From positions 19,284 through 83,283 of the forward strand of contig DIWN01000044.1 of NCBI GenBank assembly GCA_002423495.1: 64,000 nucleotides of DNA, given 5' to 3'. Shown piece after piece: positions 1-7,444 of the stretch. Every line of letters starts with the position of its first letter. The first letter of the stretch is position 1. Position numbers and translations under genes: made by a program. Source of the DNA: Anaerolineaceae bacterium UBA6105. Its GTDB lineage: Bacteria > Chloroflexota > Anaerolineae > Anaerolineales > Anaerolineaceae. A model generated the notes under the pieces. That model did not search any database. It was not told the origin of the DNA and saw only the letters and a program-made list of their open reading frames with translations.

Positions 1-827
1 GAAGGTTGGTCTTTCTCAATAAAGTTCAACAGGTCGGTGCGTTTTGTCAATGAAAAACCAGAAAGCAGATTGGCAAGACTGTGCGTGTTGGATGAGACAA
101 AGTAGATCGGACGCCTGGTAATTGCCGGGACGTGCGTTTCGATATTTTTCCACCAGCTCTCGGTCGCTTTGCGGTAATCGTTCAGGGAGCCGCTGACAAG
201 TTGAACTGTGAGGTCGCTTGTTTCGGAGGCAATATGGGACATGTATTTATTGAAGTTGTCTCCCATTACTGTGTATAGCCTGGCGAGTTCCTCTTCTTTG
301 ATCTGTAAATGTTTGGCGAGTTGTTGAAAGTTCTGCGGATCGTCCGGTTTGGCAGAGGAAAGCAGACCTTCCGGAAGGGTGTTCAGCAGAAAGTGAAGTT
401 TGTTCCATTCGATCTGCAAGGCGGTCAAAGCAGGAATGACGTCGTCAATGTCGGAACGGGAGGCGATGTAACAGGCTAATATTTGACCTCCGTTGTAAAA
501 ACATCGCCTGCGGCGTGCTTTCGCGCTGACATCTTTCCAGGTCTCGATATCGCCATAGCCGTAACTGGCAAAATTTTCTGCGGATTGACCAAGGATGACT
601 TTCTTCACATAAAAAATGGCTTCCGGCAGGCGTAACAAGGCGTAAAGCAAGGCGGAAATATCTGGAGAGTCCTCACGGGACTTGGTGTGGAGGGAAGAAT
701 TCATCCCCGCGTGCACCTCTTCGAGGGTGCGGATGCGGACCTCGTTAGAGGAGCGCAACAGCGAATAAATGGTGCGCAAGTACAGATCTATTTCTTCAGA
801 TGATCGGACAGGAACGGTTCTTTCCAT
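1..827 (-). CDS. hypothetical protein, C-terminus cut by window edge
   Basis: About 275 codons are visible and the frame runs off the left edge, so the C-terminus is missing. The ATG at 827 has AAAGG about 12 bases upstream. The visible protein has no signal peptide or membrane segment and looks helical. Near the visible end it has a block reading YFVSSNTHSLANLLSGF. I do not recognise a function. From memory this block resembles a family of uncharacterised proteins (DUF6909-like), but I cannot confirm that. It is divergent from rsmI across about 125 bases. Confidence 0.75.
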   Translation of the reverse strand, partial: MERTVPVRSSEEIDLYLRTIYSLLRSSNEVRIRTLEEVHAGMNSSLHTKSREDSPDISALLYALLRLPEAIFYVKKVILGQSAENFASYGYGDIETWKDVSAKARRRRCFYNGGQILACYIASRSDIDDVIPALTALQIEWNKLHFLLNTLPEGLLSSAKPDDPQNFQQLAKHLQIKEEELARLYTVMGDNFNKYMSHIASETSDLTVQLVSGSLNDYRKATESWWKNIETHVPAITRRPIYFVSSNTHSLANLLSGFSLTKRTDLLNFIEKDQP

Positions 828-900
828 AGCGTGTTTGCCTTTTAGTGTTTAAACGATTTATAGAAATTTTATCACGGCGATTATTACCTGCAACCTCCCT

Positions 901-906
901 TATAAT
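901..906 (+). promoter_or_regulatory. -10 box of rsmI
   Basis: A perfect TATAAT lies in the divergent gap 46 bases before the rsmI start. No convincing -35 hexamer is seen 16-18 bases upstream. The mRNA would carry a short leader with the GGGAGTGAG ribosome-binding site. Confidence 0.5.
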
Positions 907-952
907 ACACCTATCAAATTATCACAGAAGTAATGGATGGGAGTGAGATTGT

Positions 953-1645
953 ATGCTCTACCTTGTTGCCACACCAATTGGAAATTTAGGGGATATGACC
1001 TACCGCGCGGTAGAAGTTTTGAAGAATGTGGACCTGATTGCCTCGGAGGACAGCCGCAAGTCGAGCATCTTGTTGAACCATTACGGCATCAGCAAGCCCC
1101 AGACCGCGTTAAATAATTTTAATGAACGCAAAGTTGTGCCAAAATTGGTTGAGCGGCTTGAAAGTGGGGCGACCATCGCCCTGATCACCAGCGCGGGCAC
1201 ACCAGGGATCTCAGATCCCGGTTATTTGTTGGTGCACGCGGCGCTGGCGGCGGATGTTGCAGTGGAAGTAATCCCGGGTCCATCCGCAGTCATCACGGCT
1301 CTTACGCTGGCGGACTTACCCCTCCACGGCTTTACGTTCAAGGGCTTTCCACCAAACAAAGAAGGTCCGCGTAAGCGCTTTTTCGCGTTGGACGCGCAAA
1401 ATCCACACACGCTGGTATTCTATGAAAGCCCATACCGCCTGGTGGCTTTTTTGAAGAATGCTTTGGAAGTCCTTGGCGACAGGCGGGCTGTCGTGGCTAA
1501 TGATTTGACAAAAAAATTTGAGCGTATCACGAGGGGGAACCTCTCGGAGATCATCCCGATAATCGAAAACGCACCCATAAAGGGCGAGTTTGTGATCTGC
1601 ATAGCCGGTTTTGATGAGTTAAAGGTTAAAAACTTATCGGACTGA
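953..1645 (+). CDS. rsmI: 16S rRNA (cytidine-1402-2'-O)-methyltransferase RsmI
   Basis: RsmI-family (tetrapyrrole-methylase fold) enzyme that uses SAM to 2'-O-methylate C1402 in helix 44 of 16S rRNA. Family motifs are clear: VATPIGNLGD at residues 5-14, ASEDSRKS at about 30-37, AGTPGISDPG at about 80-89, EVIPGPSA at about 102-109 and FYESPYRL at about 155-162. At 230 aa it is shorter than the usual 270-290 aa, lacking most of the C-terminal extension. One oddity is ITSAGTP where the family normally has ISDAGTP. The ATG at 953 has a GGAG ribosome-binding site. The stop overlaps the convergent yhhQ-type gene by 20 bases. A second, divergent RsmI-like gene lies at 7441-8142. Confidence 0.9.
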   Translation: MLYLVATPIGNLGDMTYRAVEVLKNVDLIASEDSRKSSILLNHYGISKPQTALNNFNERKVVPKLVERLESGATIALITSAGTPGISDPGYLLVHAALAADVAVEVIPGPSAVITALTLADLPLHGFTFKGFPPNKEGPRKRFFALDAQNPHTLVFYESPYRLVAFLKNALEVLGDRRAVVANDLTKKFERITRGNLSEIIPIIENAPIKGEFVICIAGFDELKVKNLSD

Positions 1646-2354
1646 GGTCGGACAGATCTGAGTAAATATCGACACCCTCAGCTTGCTTGAGTTTATTGAC
1701 AATCTTGTAGGTTGCTGGAGTGAAAAGGATCTCAACCAGGACCTTAAAGATGTAATTGGTTAGAGTTAGCGACCAGAACAATTCACGCGGGAAAACCCCG
1801 GTGAGTGTTGCCACGGCTACAAAGATGAAACTGTCAACGAATTCGCCGATGATGGTGCTGGAGATCGTGCGAACCCAGAGTAATTTTCCCTTGGTAATAG
1901 ATTTCATCAATGCCATCACGACGGCATTTGAAAAGCTGCCAAAAAGATAGCCCAGGATACTTGAGAGGACGATACCGCCAAAGCTGACACCGCCCAAGAT
2001 CAAATCGAAGGCGGATTGGCCGACGCTTTGCTGCCAGCTGGCTTCACCAGGCAGCAGGCGGATGAGCAGGAACATCAGAAAACTGAACACCAGGGCACCA
2101 AAGCCAAGCCAAATCACACGCCGGGAACGCGAATAACCATAAACTTCTGTCAGGACATCCCCGAAAATGTAGGCAAAAGGAAAAAACACGGTTCCGGCAT
2201 CAAAAGCCATGCGGATATTGCCAAGGGAAAAACCCCAGTCAATAATTTTGGCAGAGGATGCGAAATTGGACAAAATCAAAATCACAGCAAAACTGACCGT
2301 GACAATATCCAGATATTTGAAATTGTGGCGTTGTTTTTTTTGTTCCAAGATCAT
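1626..2354 (-). CDS. yhhQ: queuosine precursor transporter, YhhQ/QPTR family
   Basis: Integral membrane protein of 242 aa with about six hydrophobic segments. The family hallmark FPFAYIFGDVLTEVYGY lies near residues 59-75. YhhQ (DUF165/VUT) proteins import queuosine precursors such as preQ0, preQ1 or queuine. The ATG at 2354 follows TTGGAGA. An in-frame ATG at 2375 would add seven residues but has no ribosome-binding site. Its likely partner is the tgt gene at 6347-7444, which would insert the imported base into tRNA. The gene overlaps the convergent rsmI by 20 bases at the 3' end. Confidence 0.88.
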   Translation of the reverse strand: MILEQKKQRHNFKYLDIVTVSFAVILILSNFASSAKIIDWGFSLGNIRMAFDAGTVFFPFAYIFGDVLTEVYGYSRSRRVIWLGFGALVFSFLMFLLIRLLPGEASWQQSVGQSAFDLILGGVSFGGIVLSSILGYLFGSFSNAVVMALMKSITKGKLLWVRTISSTIIGEFVDSFIFVAVATLTGVFPRELFWSLTLTNYIFKVLVEILFTPATYKIVNKLKQAEGVDIYSDLSDLSPISF

Positions 2355-2516
2355 TCTCCAATAAGGTTGGCACATCGGGTTATACTACAAAACGATTAAT
2401 TTCGCAGTCTTATGAGAAGTATCGCACGATTTGGAGCTTTTGTGAACCTGTTGAGAGGCTTTGGCACAGAAGGCTTGCAAATCAATCACATTTTGAAAAT
2501 ACGTTAAAATAAGGCC

Positions 2517-3257
2517 ATGCAACACTTTTTCTTAGAACCAGAATCGATACAGGATGGGGTTGTTACCTTCCCCGAAGACATCTCGCGGCAGATCAAGAAC
2601 GTGCTGCGGCTCAAACTCAAAACAGACGCAGTGATTGTGCTGGACAATTCCGGCTGGGAGTATTTGGTGCAGCTGACTGGAAGCACTGGAAAAACCGTGA
2701 TTGGCGAGATCACAGGCAAACAACTTGGCAGACCAGAGCCAAAAGTGGGGCTGCGTCTGTGCTACAGCCTCACACGGCGCGAAAAGATGGAGACGATCCT
2801 GCAAAAAGCAACCGAGATCGGGGCAACCAGCTTTCAGCCCTACATTTCTTCTCGCAGCCTGGTTCAGGATAGCCGGCAAAATAGCGCTCGCCAGGAACGC
2901 CTGAACGCGATCATGCGGGAAGCTGCCGAGCAATCCATGCGTGCCAGGTTGCCCATCTTGAAGCCCGTGCTGACCTATGAAGAAATGTTGACAGACGCTC
3001 AGGATTGCGTGGTGAAACTGATCGCCTGGGAAAGCACGGCGATTGTGAGCCAGATCTGTGCAAGTATGCTCGGTGTGGGGGAAAGCGAAAACGCTGAAAT
3101 TGCCCTGTTGATTGGACCTGAAGGCGGCTTTAGTTCTGATGAAGTTGCTTTAGCGGAAAAGCACGGTTTTCAGCAGATCTCTTTAGGCACGAATATCCTG
3201 CGCATGGAGACAGCCTGCATTGCCGGCTGCGCTATCATCCGGCATATTTGCCAATAA
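2517..3257 (+). CDS. rsmE: 16S rRNA (uridine-1498-N3)-methyltransferase RsmE
   Basis: SPOUT-class methyltransferase that methylates N3 of U1498 in 16S rRNA, beside the decoding site. The C-terminal knot motifs are present: LLIGPEGGFSSDE at about 199-211 and ISLGTNILRMETA at about 223-235. A PUA-like N-terminal domain begins MQHFFLEP. The length of 246 aa is typical. TAAAAT at 2505-2510 lies six bases before the ATG, so the message may be leaderless. It converges on the rsmF-type gene with a single base between the stop codons. Confidence 0.93.
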   Translation: MQHFFLEPESIQDGVVTFPEDISRQIKNVLRLKLKTDAVIVLDNSGWEYLVQLTGSTGKTVIGEITGKQLGRPEPKVGLRLCYSLTRREKMETILQKATEIGATSFQPYISSRSLVQDSRQNSARQERLNAIMREAAEQSMRARLPILKPVLTYEEMLTDAQDCVVKLIAWESTAIVSQICASMLGVGESENAEIALLIGPEGGFSSDEVALAEKHGFQQISLGTNILRMETACIAGCAIIRHICQ

Positions 3258-3258
3258 A

Positions 3259-4737
3259 TTACCTGAGTAAGTTGCGGTTTGGCAAAAGATTTCTCAGCCG
3301 ATTGGCTGAGAGTTTCCCCGCGCCAAGGTTTCGTCCAAGTTCATCCCGGATAACAACAACTGATCCCATCTTCAGACCCTGAAAGTTCAGACTTCGCAGA
3401 TCCTGCCCTGAGAGCCATTGCGCGACTTTGTCTTCGGGAATTGTCCAGATATTGGCATTGAAAAGGTTGCCAAAACGGTTGATGAGCTCTACGGACAGGG
3501 CAAGCTCGCCGTGATAAATCTTACCGAAAGGCATCCCCAGGCTGTGGTATGGCAATGAAGGGAAGTGGTCGAGATAGGCTTTTGGGACCAGGTGCAGGCT
3601 GTTGCCTCTTTGGTGGAGAATTAATCCGCTTTGGGTCAGGTACGGGATTAAGCTGACGCCGTAGAGATCCATAATCTGTGTATCCAAAACAGTTAATTGA
3701 CTGGCTGGAACCGGAGCAAAACCCGTCGCGGAAAATGGACGGGCAGGCGCTTGCGCGGCATCAGAGGAAAAGTCGGCCACCTTGCTAAGCAGAACGGCAA
3801 AAAAGCCGTTTGTTTCGAAAACGTGAGGCCAAACCCGCAGGCTGTTTTGAAGCATTGGGTGAAAAATCTGATCCTGGAAGGAGATTAATCCGGATGCCTG
3901 TAAGTCGCCGAGAGGGATCCTGGCAATCTGGAAAGCGTTCGGAGCAATATCCAGCAGGGCGTTTACCACGGCTTCATCTTCCTCAGGCGCAAGCGTGCAG
4001 GTGGAGTAAACCAATTCTCCGCCGGGCTTCAACGCTTTGGCTGCTGAGGTCAGAAGGGCGAGCTGCCTTGAGGCAAGGCGACCACGTTCATCGGCAGTGA
4101 TCGGCCGGGGTGGATGGGAGGCGGAAACGCGCAGGCTTTCCATGCTGCAAGGAGCGTCAAGCAAGATGCGGTCGAAAGTTTGAGGAAACCAGTCCCCGAG
4201 GCGTTCACCCGCGAAGTTGGAGATCATGTGATTGGCTGATCCCCAAACCTGCAGAACTGTGCGCAAGGCGGAAAGCCGGGAGGCGGAAGAGTCGTTGGCG
4301 ATGATGAAATCCCGGTCGAGGTTGTGATCCACCAGCTGTGTTGTTTTGCCGCCCGGGGAGGCAGCCATGTCGAGCACGAGTCCGGGAGTTGACGATTCGG
4401 AGAAAAGCGAGACAGGCAGAATTGAGGCCGCATCCTGGACATAGTAGTATCCAAGGCGGTGTTCGAGCGTCTGACCGGGGGTAGTCTGGCTGGAGAGAAT
4501 CTGCCTGGAAGCAGTAGAGAAAGGGACTGGAGCTGTTTGCCAGCCATAACGCTCAGACCAGGCATTGAGGTCTTGGGTGGGATCGGATGATTTCAGCAGG
4601 TTGACGCGTACCGCTGACGGCGCGGATCGCGCTGCAGAAGCGAGCAGCTCTTCGTAATCCGCAGGCGAGAGATAAGGACGATAGCGAGTGATCGCTTCCT
4701 GGATTTCGGGTGGGAGTGGTGCCTTGGTATCAGTCAT
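3259..4737 (-). CDS. rsmF: RsmF/YebU-type rRNA m5C methyltransferase (NOL1/NOP2/Sun)
   Basis: 492 aa SAM-dependent cytosine-C5 methyltransferase. Motif I DMAASPGGKTT is at about 123-133. The two reactive cysteines are in DAPCS (Cys197) and STCTL (Cys247). After residue 300 there is a PUA/RsmF-C-like region, as in RsmF (m5C1407) and the Gram-positive YebU-like enzymes. The canonical DAPCSGEG is DAPCSMES here. The ATG at 4737 overlaps the end of the upstream methyltransferase gene by eight bases; an in-frame ATG at 4764 lacks a ribosome-binding site. This is the last gene of a five-gene minus-strand operon. The exact target is inferred; C1407 is the likeliest. Confidence 0.85.
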   Translation of the reverse strand: MTDTKAPLPPEIQEAITRYRPYLSPADYEELLASAARSAPSAVRVNLLKSSDPTQDLNAWSERYGWQTAPVPFSTASRQILSSQTTPGQTLEHRLGYYYVQDAASILPVSLFSESSTPGLVLDMAASPGGKTTQLVDHNLDRDFIIANDSSASRLSALRTVLQVWGSANHMISNFAGERLGDWFPQTFDRILLDAPCSMESLRVSASHPPRPITADERGRLASRQLALLTSAAKALKPGGELVYSTCTLAPEEDEAVVNALLDIAPNAFQIARIPLGDLQASGLISFQDQIFHPMLQNSLRVWPHVFETNGFFAVLLSKVADFSSDAAQAPARPFSATGFAPVPASQLTVLDTQIMDLYGVSLIPYLTQSGLILHQRGNSLHLVPKAYLDHFPSLPYHSLGMPFGKIYHGELALSVELINRFGNLFNANIWTIPEDKVAQWLSGQDLRSLNFQGLKMGSVVVIRDELGRNLGAGKLSANRLRNLLPNRNLLR

Positions 4738-5551
4738 GTTTCCGGATGAAAAACAGGAGCTCATCGTCGACGATGTCGGTGGTCAGTTGCCAGGGTTGAC
4801 CTTCGATGGCTTTGTGGATAAGGGCTAAATGGTAATTTTCGAGGGAGTGATGTCCCTTCAGGTCGCGGCTGGGCAGGCTGACCACCAGCCATTTGACATT
4901 GAGGCCCATAAATAGCTCACGATTACTGCAAGGGCGTCGCTTTTCAAGGCGATGGGCTTCTTTGAAAAAGAAGGCACAGTCTGCTTCTTGGTCAGGAATG
5001 GTTGTCAGGATGTCCTGTTGGATTGCACGTGCTTGTGGATAGAAATATTGAAAGAAAATCTGGAGAAAGTCCAGACGGGGCTGGTGAATGTCGTAAGCGA
5101 CAAAATTTGTAGATGGGGGCAGATTCATCCAGGGCAGCCCAAGTGGGTCAAGGGCGCAGGCGAGATCGAGGATTGAGTCAGGAGTGCCGATTGTGGCGAA
5201 TATTTTCTGGTAGAAAGCTTCGAGATAGGGCAGGCGTTCCCGGCTGGAGGCATGCAGGCGCATTGTGTCCAGGCACCAGGATTTCAATAATTCTGGAGAT
5301 TGGTTCTGGCCGCGCAGTTCCTGAAGAGCCGCAGTCTGCGCAGGATAATTGATTTCTTCAAGATAGGGCGCGATGACGTTATGCAGGGATTTGCGGAAGT
5401 TCGCTTCAAACTCTTTGCGGGAACTGCTGTGCTGACTTTCGTAAGCAAGAATATCTTTCAAGGTGGCGTGCGGGATGTGAAGGTCGCGGTATTTTCGGGA
5501 GCTTTTTACTGCCTGGATGAGGGAGTCGAGAAAAGACTGGTCGAAAATCAT
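4730..5551 (-). CDS. ArmA/Rmt-family 16S rRNA methyltransferase homologue, degenerate copy
   Basis: 273 aa, homologous along its length to the product of the upstream gene and to the m7G1405 methyltransferases (ArmA, RmtB, FmrO). RLHASSRERL at 98-107 matches the family's LHAST.ER block, and ILDLACALDPLGLP at 127-140 is the SAM motif. Key blocks have decayed: the conserved ACG.NP is ACALDP, and the C-terminal SLGGR.KGMEANY block is DLKGHHSLENY at about 230-240. It may be a divergent enzyme, or an inactive partner of the adjacent intact copy. The ATG overlaps the upstream stop (ATGA), so the two are translationally coupled. Confidence 0.8.
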   Translation of the reverse strand: MIFDQSFLDSLIQAVKSSRKYRDLHIPHATLKDILAYESQHSSSRKEFEANFRKSLHNVIAPYLEEINYPAQTAALQELRGQNQSPELLKSWCLDTMRLHASSRERLPYLEAFYQKIFATIGTPDSILDLACALDPLGLPWMNLPPSTNFVAYDIHQPRLDFLQIFFQYFYPQARAIQQDILTTIPDQEADCAFFFKEAHRLEKRRPCSNRELFMGLNVKWLVVSLPSRDLKGHHSLENYHLALIHKAIEGQPWQLTTDIVDDELLFFIRKHD

Positions 5552-6354
5552 TTTGTTACCAGGTAAGCGACTTCGTTGGGAAAGCGAAACTCCTGAATTT
5601 CCCAGTCACGACCAGCAATAAGTTGATCGAATTGTGCGCGATAGGTCTCTTCCATCCCTTTTTTACGCCCCCCAAGGCTGCGGAGGGGGTAGGTGACCAG
5701 AATATGCTCCGCGTTTAGACTCTCAAGAACCTTTTGCGACAGTCCGCGTTCAATTTGCTCCATCAAAGGGAGCGTCTTCATCAGAAGGGCAAGCTGCACG
5801 GGTTGACTGGGGATCGAAAAGGAGAGGTCCAGGATGGATGCGTTGCCGTGAATTCCGAATAAGTCGAAATAACGCCATAAAAAATAGACCAACGGACTGA
5901 CCACGTCACTGGCATAATAAGTAAAGTCGTCCGCGAGAAGCATCCAGGGGATGGAGAGGGGATTCAATCCGCAGGCAAGATCCAGAACAGATTTAACCGG
6001 GCTGATGGAAGTCAGCGAAGTCTGAAAAAAGGTTGGCAAGACTTCGATGCGCTCGTAGGTAGAAGCGTGCAGGCGCATCATGCCGAGACTTGTGGATTCC
6101 AAGCCCTGGCGGTCATTTGGGTCCAAGGATTGGAATTTTACCAGCCACTGCGTATAGTCTATCTTGGGGGCAAGGTATGCGCCGGTCAACTGGTGCAGGC
6201 GGGTGCGCACGGAGCGGATAATTTCCTTTGAGCTCTTGTGCTTTGTTGCCTCGTCAGCTGTAATGCGTGATACAAGCGTGTCGGCGAGTTGGGCGTATTT
6301 CGGTGAACGACTCACTTGCCCGACTAAATGCTGGTGGTCATTCTTTTCAGGCAT
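5548..6354 (-). CDS. 16S rRNA (guanine-1405-N7)-methyltransferase family protein (ArmA/RmtB-like)
   Basis: 268 aa, the size of ArmA/RmtB. It carries every family block: RTRLHQLTGAYLAP at 50-63, RLHASTYERI at 94-103, SVLDLACGLNPLSIP at 122-136 (SAM motif I), LALLMKTLPLMEQ at 188-200, and SLGGRKKGMEETY at 226-238. These enzymes methylate N7 of G1405 in the A-site of 16S rRNA. Acquired or producer copies give high-level resistance to 4,6-disubstituted deoxystreptamines such as gentamicin and kanamycin. Here the gene is chromosomal, with no mobile element nearby. It overlaps tgt upstream (8 bases) and its degenerate paralogue downstream (4 bases). Target site and resistance phenotype are inferred from family membership. 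Confidence 0.87.
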   Translation of the reverse strand: MPEKNDHQHLVGQVSRSPKYAQLADTLVSRITADEATKHKSSKEIIRSVRTRLHQLTGAYLAPKIDYTQWLVKFQSLDPNDRQGLESTSLGMMRLHASTYERIEVLPTFFQTSLTSISPVKSVLDLACGLNPLSIPWMLLADDFTYYASDVVSPLVYFLWRYFDLFGIHGNASILDLSFSIPSQPVQLALLMKTLPLMEQIERGLSQKVLESLNAEHILVTYPLRSLGGRKKGMEETYRAQFDQLIAGRDWEIQEFRFPNEVAYLVTK

Positions 6355-7444
6355 TTGGATCTTTCAGCCTTTCAATCAAGCGGGTCATAAAACGCAGGTT
6401 GTGCTTGGTCGCAAGGCGCATATAAGCCGTATCGCGCATGCGATAGAGGTGGAAAAGATAGCCCATGGAGTAATCGCGGCAGCATTCGCAGTCGCAATCC
6501 GGTGAGATTGGACCCGCGTCGTGGAAATTCTCTTCGGTGTTGATGTAGCGGAATTTGAGCCAGCTGCCATCCTCTGTGAGCGTGGGATGGGCTTCGGACC
6601 AGGTGTAGAGCCGACCGTGTCGCGCGTCACGGGTGGGCAGGGCACAGTCGAACATCTCGTAGCCCAACCTGAAACTGGTGACAATCCCGATCGGATGACC
6701 GATGCCAAGCGCATGGATGGGAAATTCGCGCGGAATAAGTGAGCGTGTAAATTCAAGAATATCGGTGATCAGGTTCGAATCTTCGTCCAGTGGCCAACCG
6801 CCAAAGCCGAACCCATCAAAGCCGATCTCGAGCAACCCTTCAGCACAGCGACGGCGCAAATCCAGTTCAGCGCCGCCCTGGATGACCGCAAAAAGCAGCG
6901 GGCGTTCTTCGTCGGACCATTTGCGGGATTTGAGCTGCGTTTGGTAGCTTTCTTTAGCCCTGGCGGCCCAGGCAAGCGTGCGGTTGACGGAAGCCACCTG
7001 TTCCACCCGGCTGGCACTTACATTGGTGCAATCGTCCAGGCAGATCAGGATGTCCGAGCCGTAGCCCATCTGAAGCTGAATGCTCTTTTCGGGGGTCAGC
7101 AGCAGCTTCCTGGAAGAACCTTCGGGGAAAAAAACGATCCCTCTATCAGTCAGGCTGCCAAATTTCGCGTTCTGGCGGATGAGAGAATAGGCTTGGAAAC
7201 CGCCCGAGTCAGTCATGATCAGACCAGTCCAGGCAGCCATCTTGTGCAAACCACCGAGAGTTGAGATGAGCGAGGAGCCAGGTTTTTGCATCAGATGAAA
7301 GGCATTCATCATCAGGATCGGTAAACCGACTTCACGCAGGTCGGAGGATGTCAGACTGCGGACATAGCCATAGGTTGCGTCCGGCATGAAAACCGGCAGC
7401 GCCAGGGATTGCTCGCGTACCTGGAGTGACCTTGGGGAGCTCAA
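6347..7444 (-). CDS. tgt: tRNA-guanine transglycosylase, divergent type
   Basis: 365 aa TIM-barrel base-exchange enzyme acting on G34 of tRNAs with GUN anticodons. Conserved residues: MTDSGGFQ with Asp79, the nucleophile in MFDCALPTR (Asp266), and zinc ligands Cys317, Cys319, Cys322 and His348. The specificity regions differ from the bacterial preQ1 enzyme. LDDC (136-139) stands in place of FDEC, and GGWPLDED (215-222) replaces GGLAVGE. The DD pair and IQGG recall the eukaryotic queuine enzyme. The start is TTG at 7444, preceded by GGAGGAG and overlapping the upstream stop. A precursor transporter lies at 1626-2354. Confidence 0.88.
   Translation of the reverse strand: MSSPRSLQVREQSLALPVFMPDATYGYVRSLTSSDLREVGLPILMMNAFHLMQKPGSSLISTLGGLHKMAAWTGLIMTDSGGFQAYSLIRQNAKFGSLTDRGIVFFPEGSSRKLLLTPEKSIQLQMGYGSDILICLDDCTNVSASRVEQVASVNRTLAWAARAKESYQTQLKSRKWSDEERPLLFAVIQGGAELDLRRRCAEGLLEIGFDGFGFGGWPLDEDSNLITDILEFTRSLIPREFPIHALGIGHPIGIVTSFRLGYEMFDCALPTRDARHGRLYTWSEAHPTLTEDGSWLKFRYINTEENFHDAGPISPDCDCECCRDYSMGYLFHLYRMRDTAYMRLATKHNLRFMTRLIERLKDPNA

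Noticed and set aside
2355..2516. preQ1 riboswitch upstream of the queuosine-precursor transporter
   Set aside because: The gap has an AGGTTC stretch on the minus strand, but no preQ1-type pseudoknot with matching loop and A-rich tail could be drawn.
5548..6354. horizontally acquired aminoglycoside resistance gene
   Set aside because: No transposase, integron or repeat is nearby; the gene overlaps both neighbours and its base composition matches them.
6347..7444. DpdA-type DNA-modifying transglycosylase
   Set aside because: Length, zinc site and motifs fit tRNA Tgt, and no dpd or restriction genes adjoin it.
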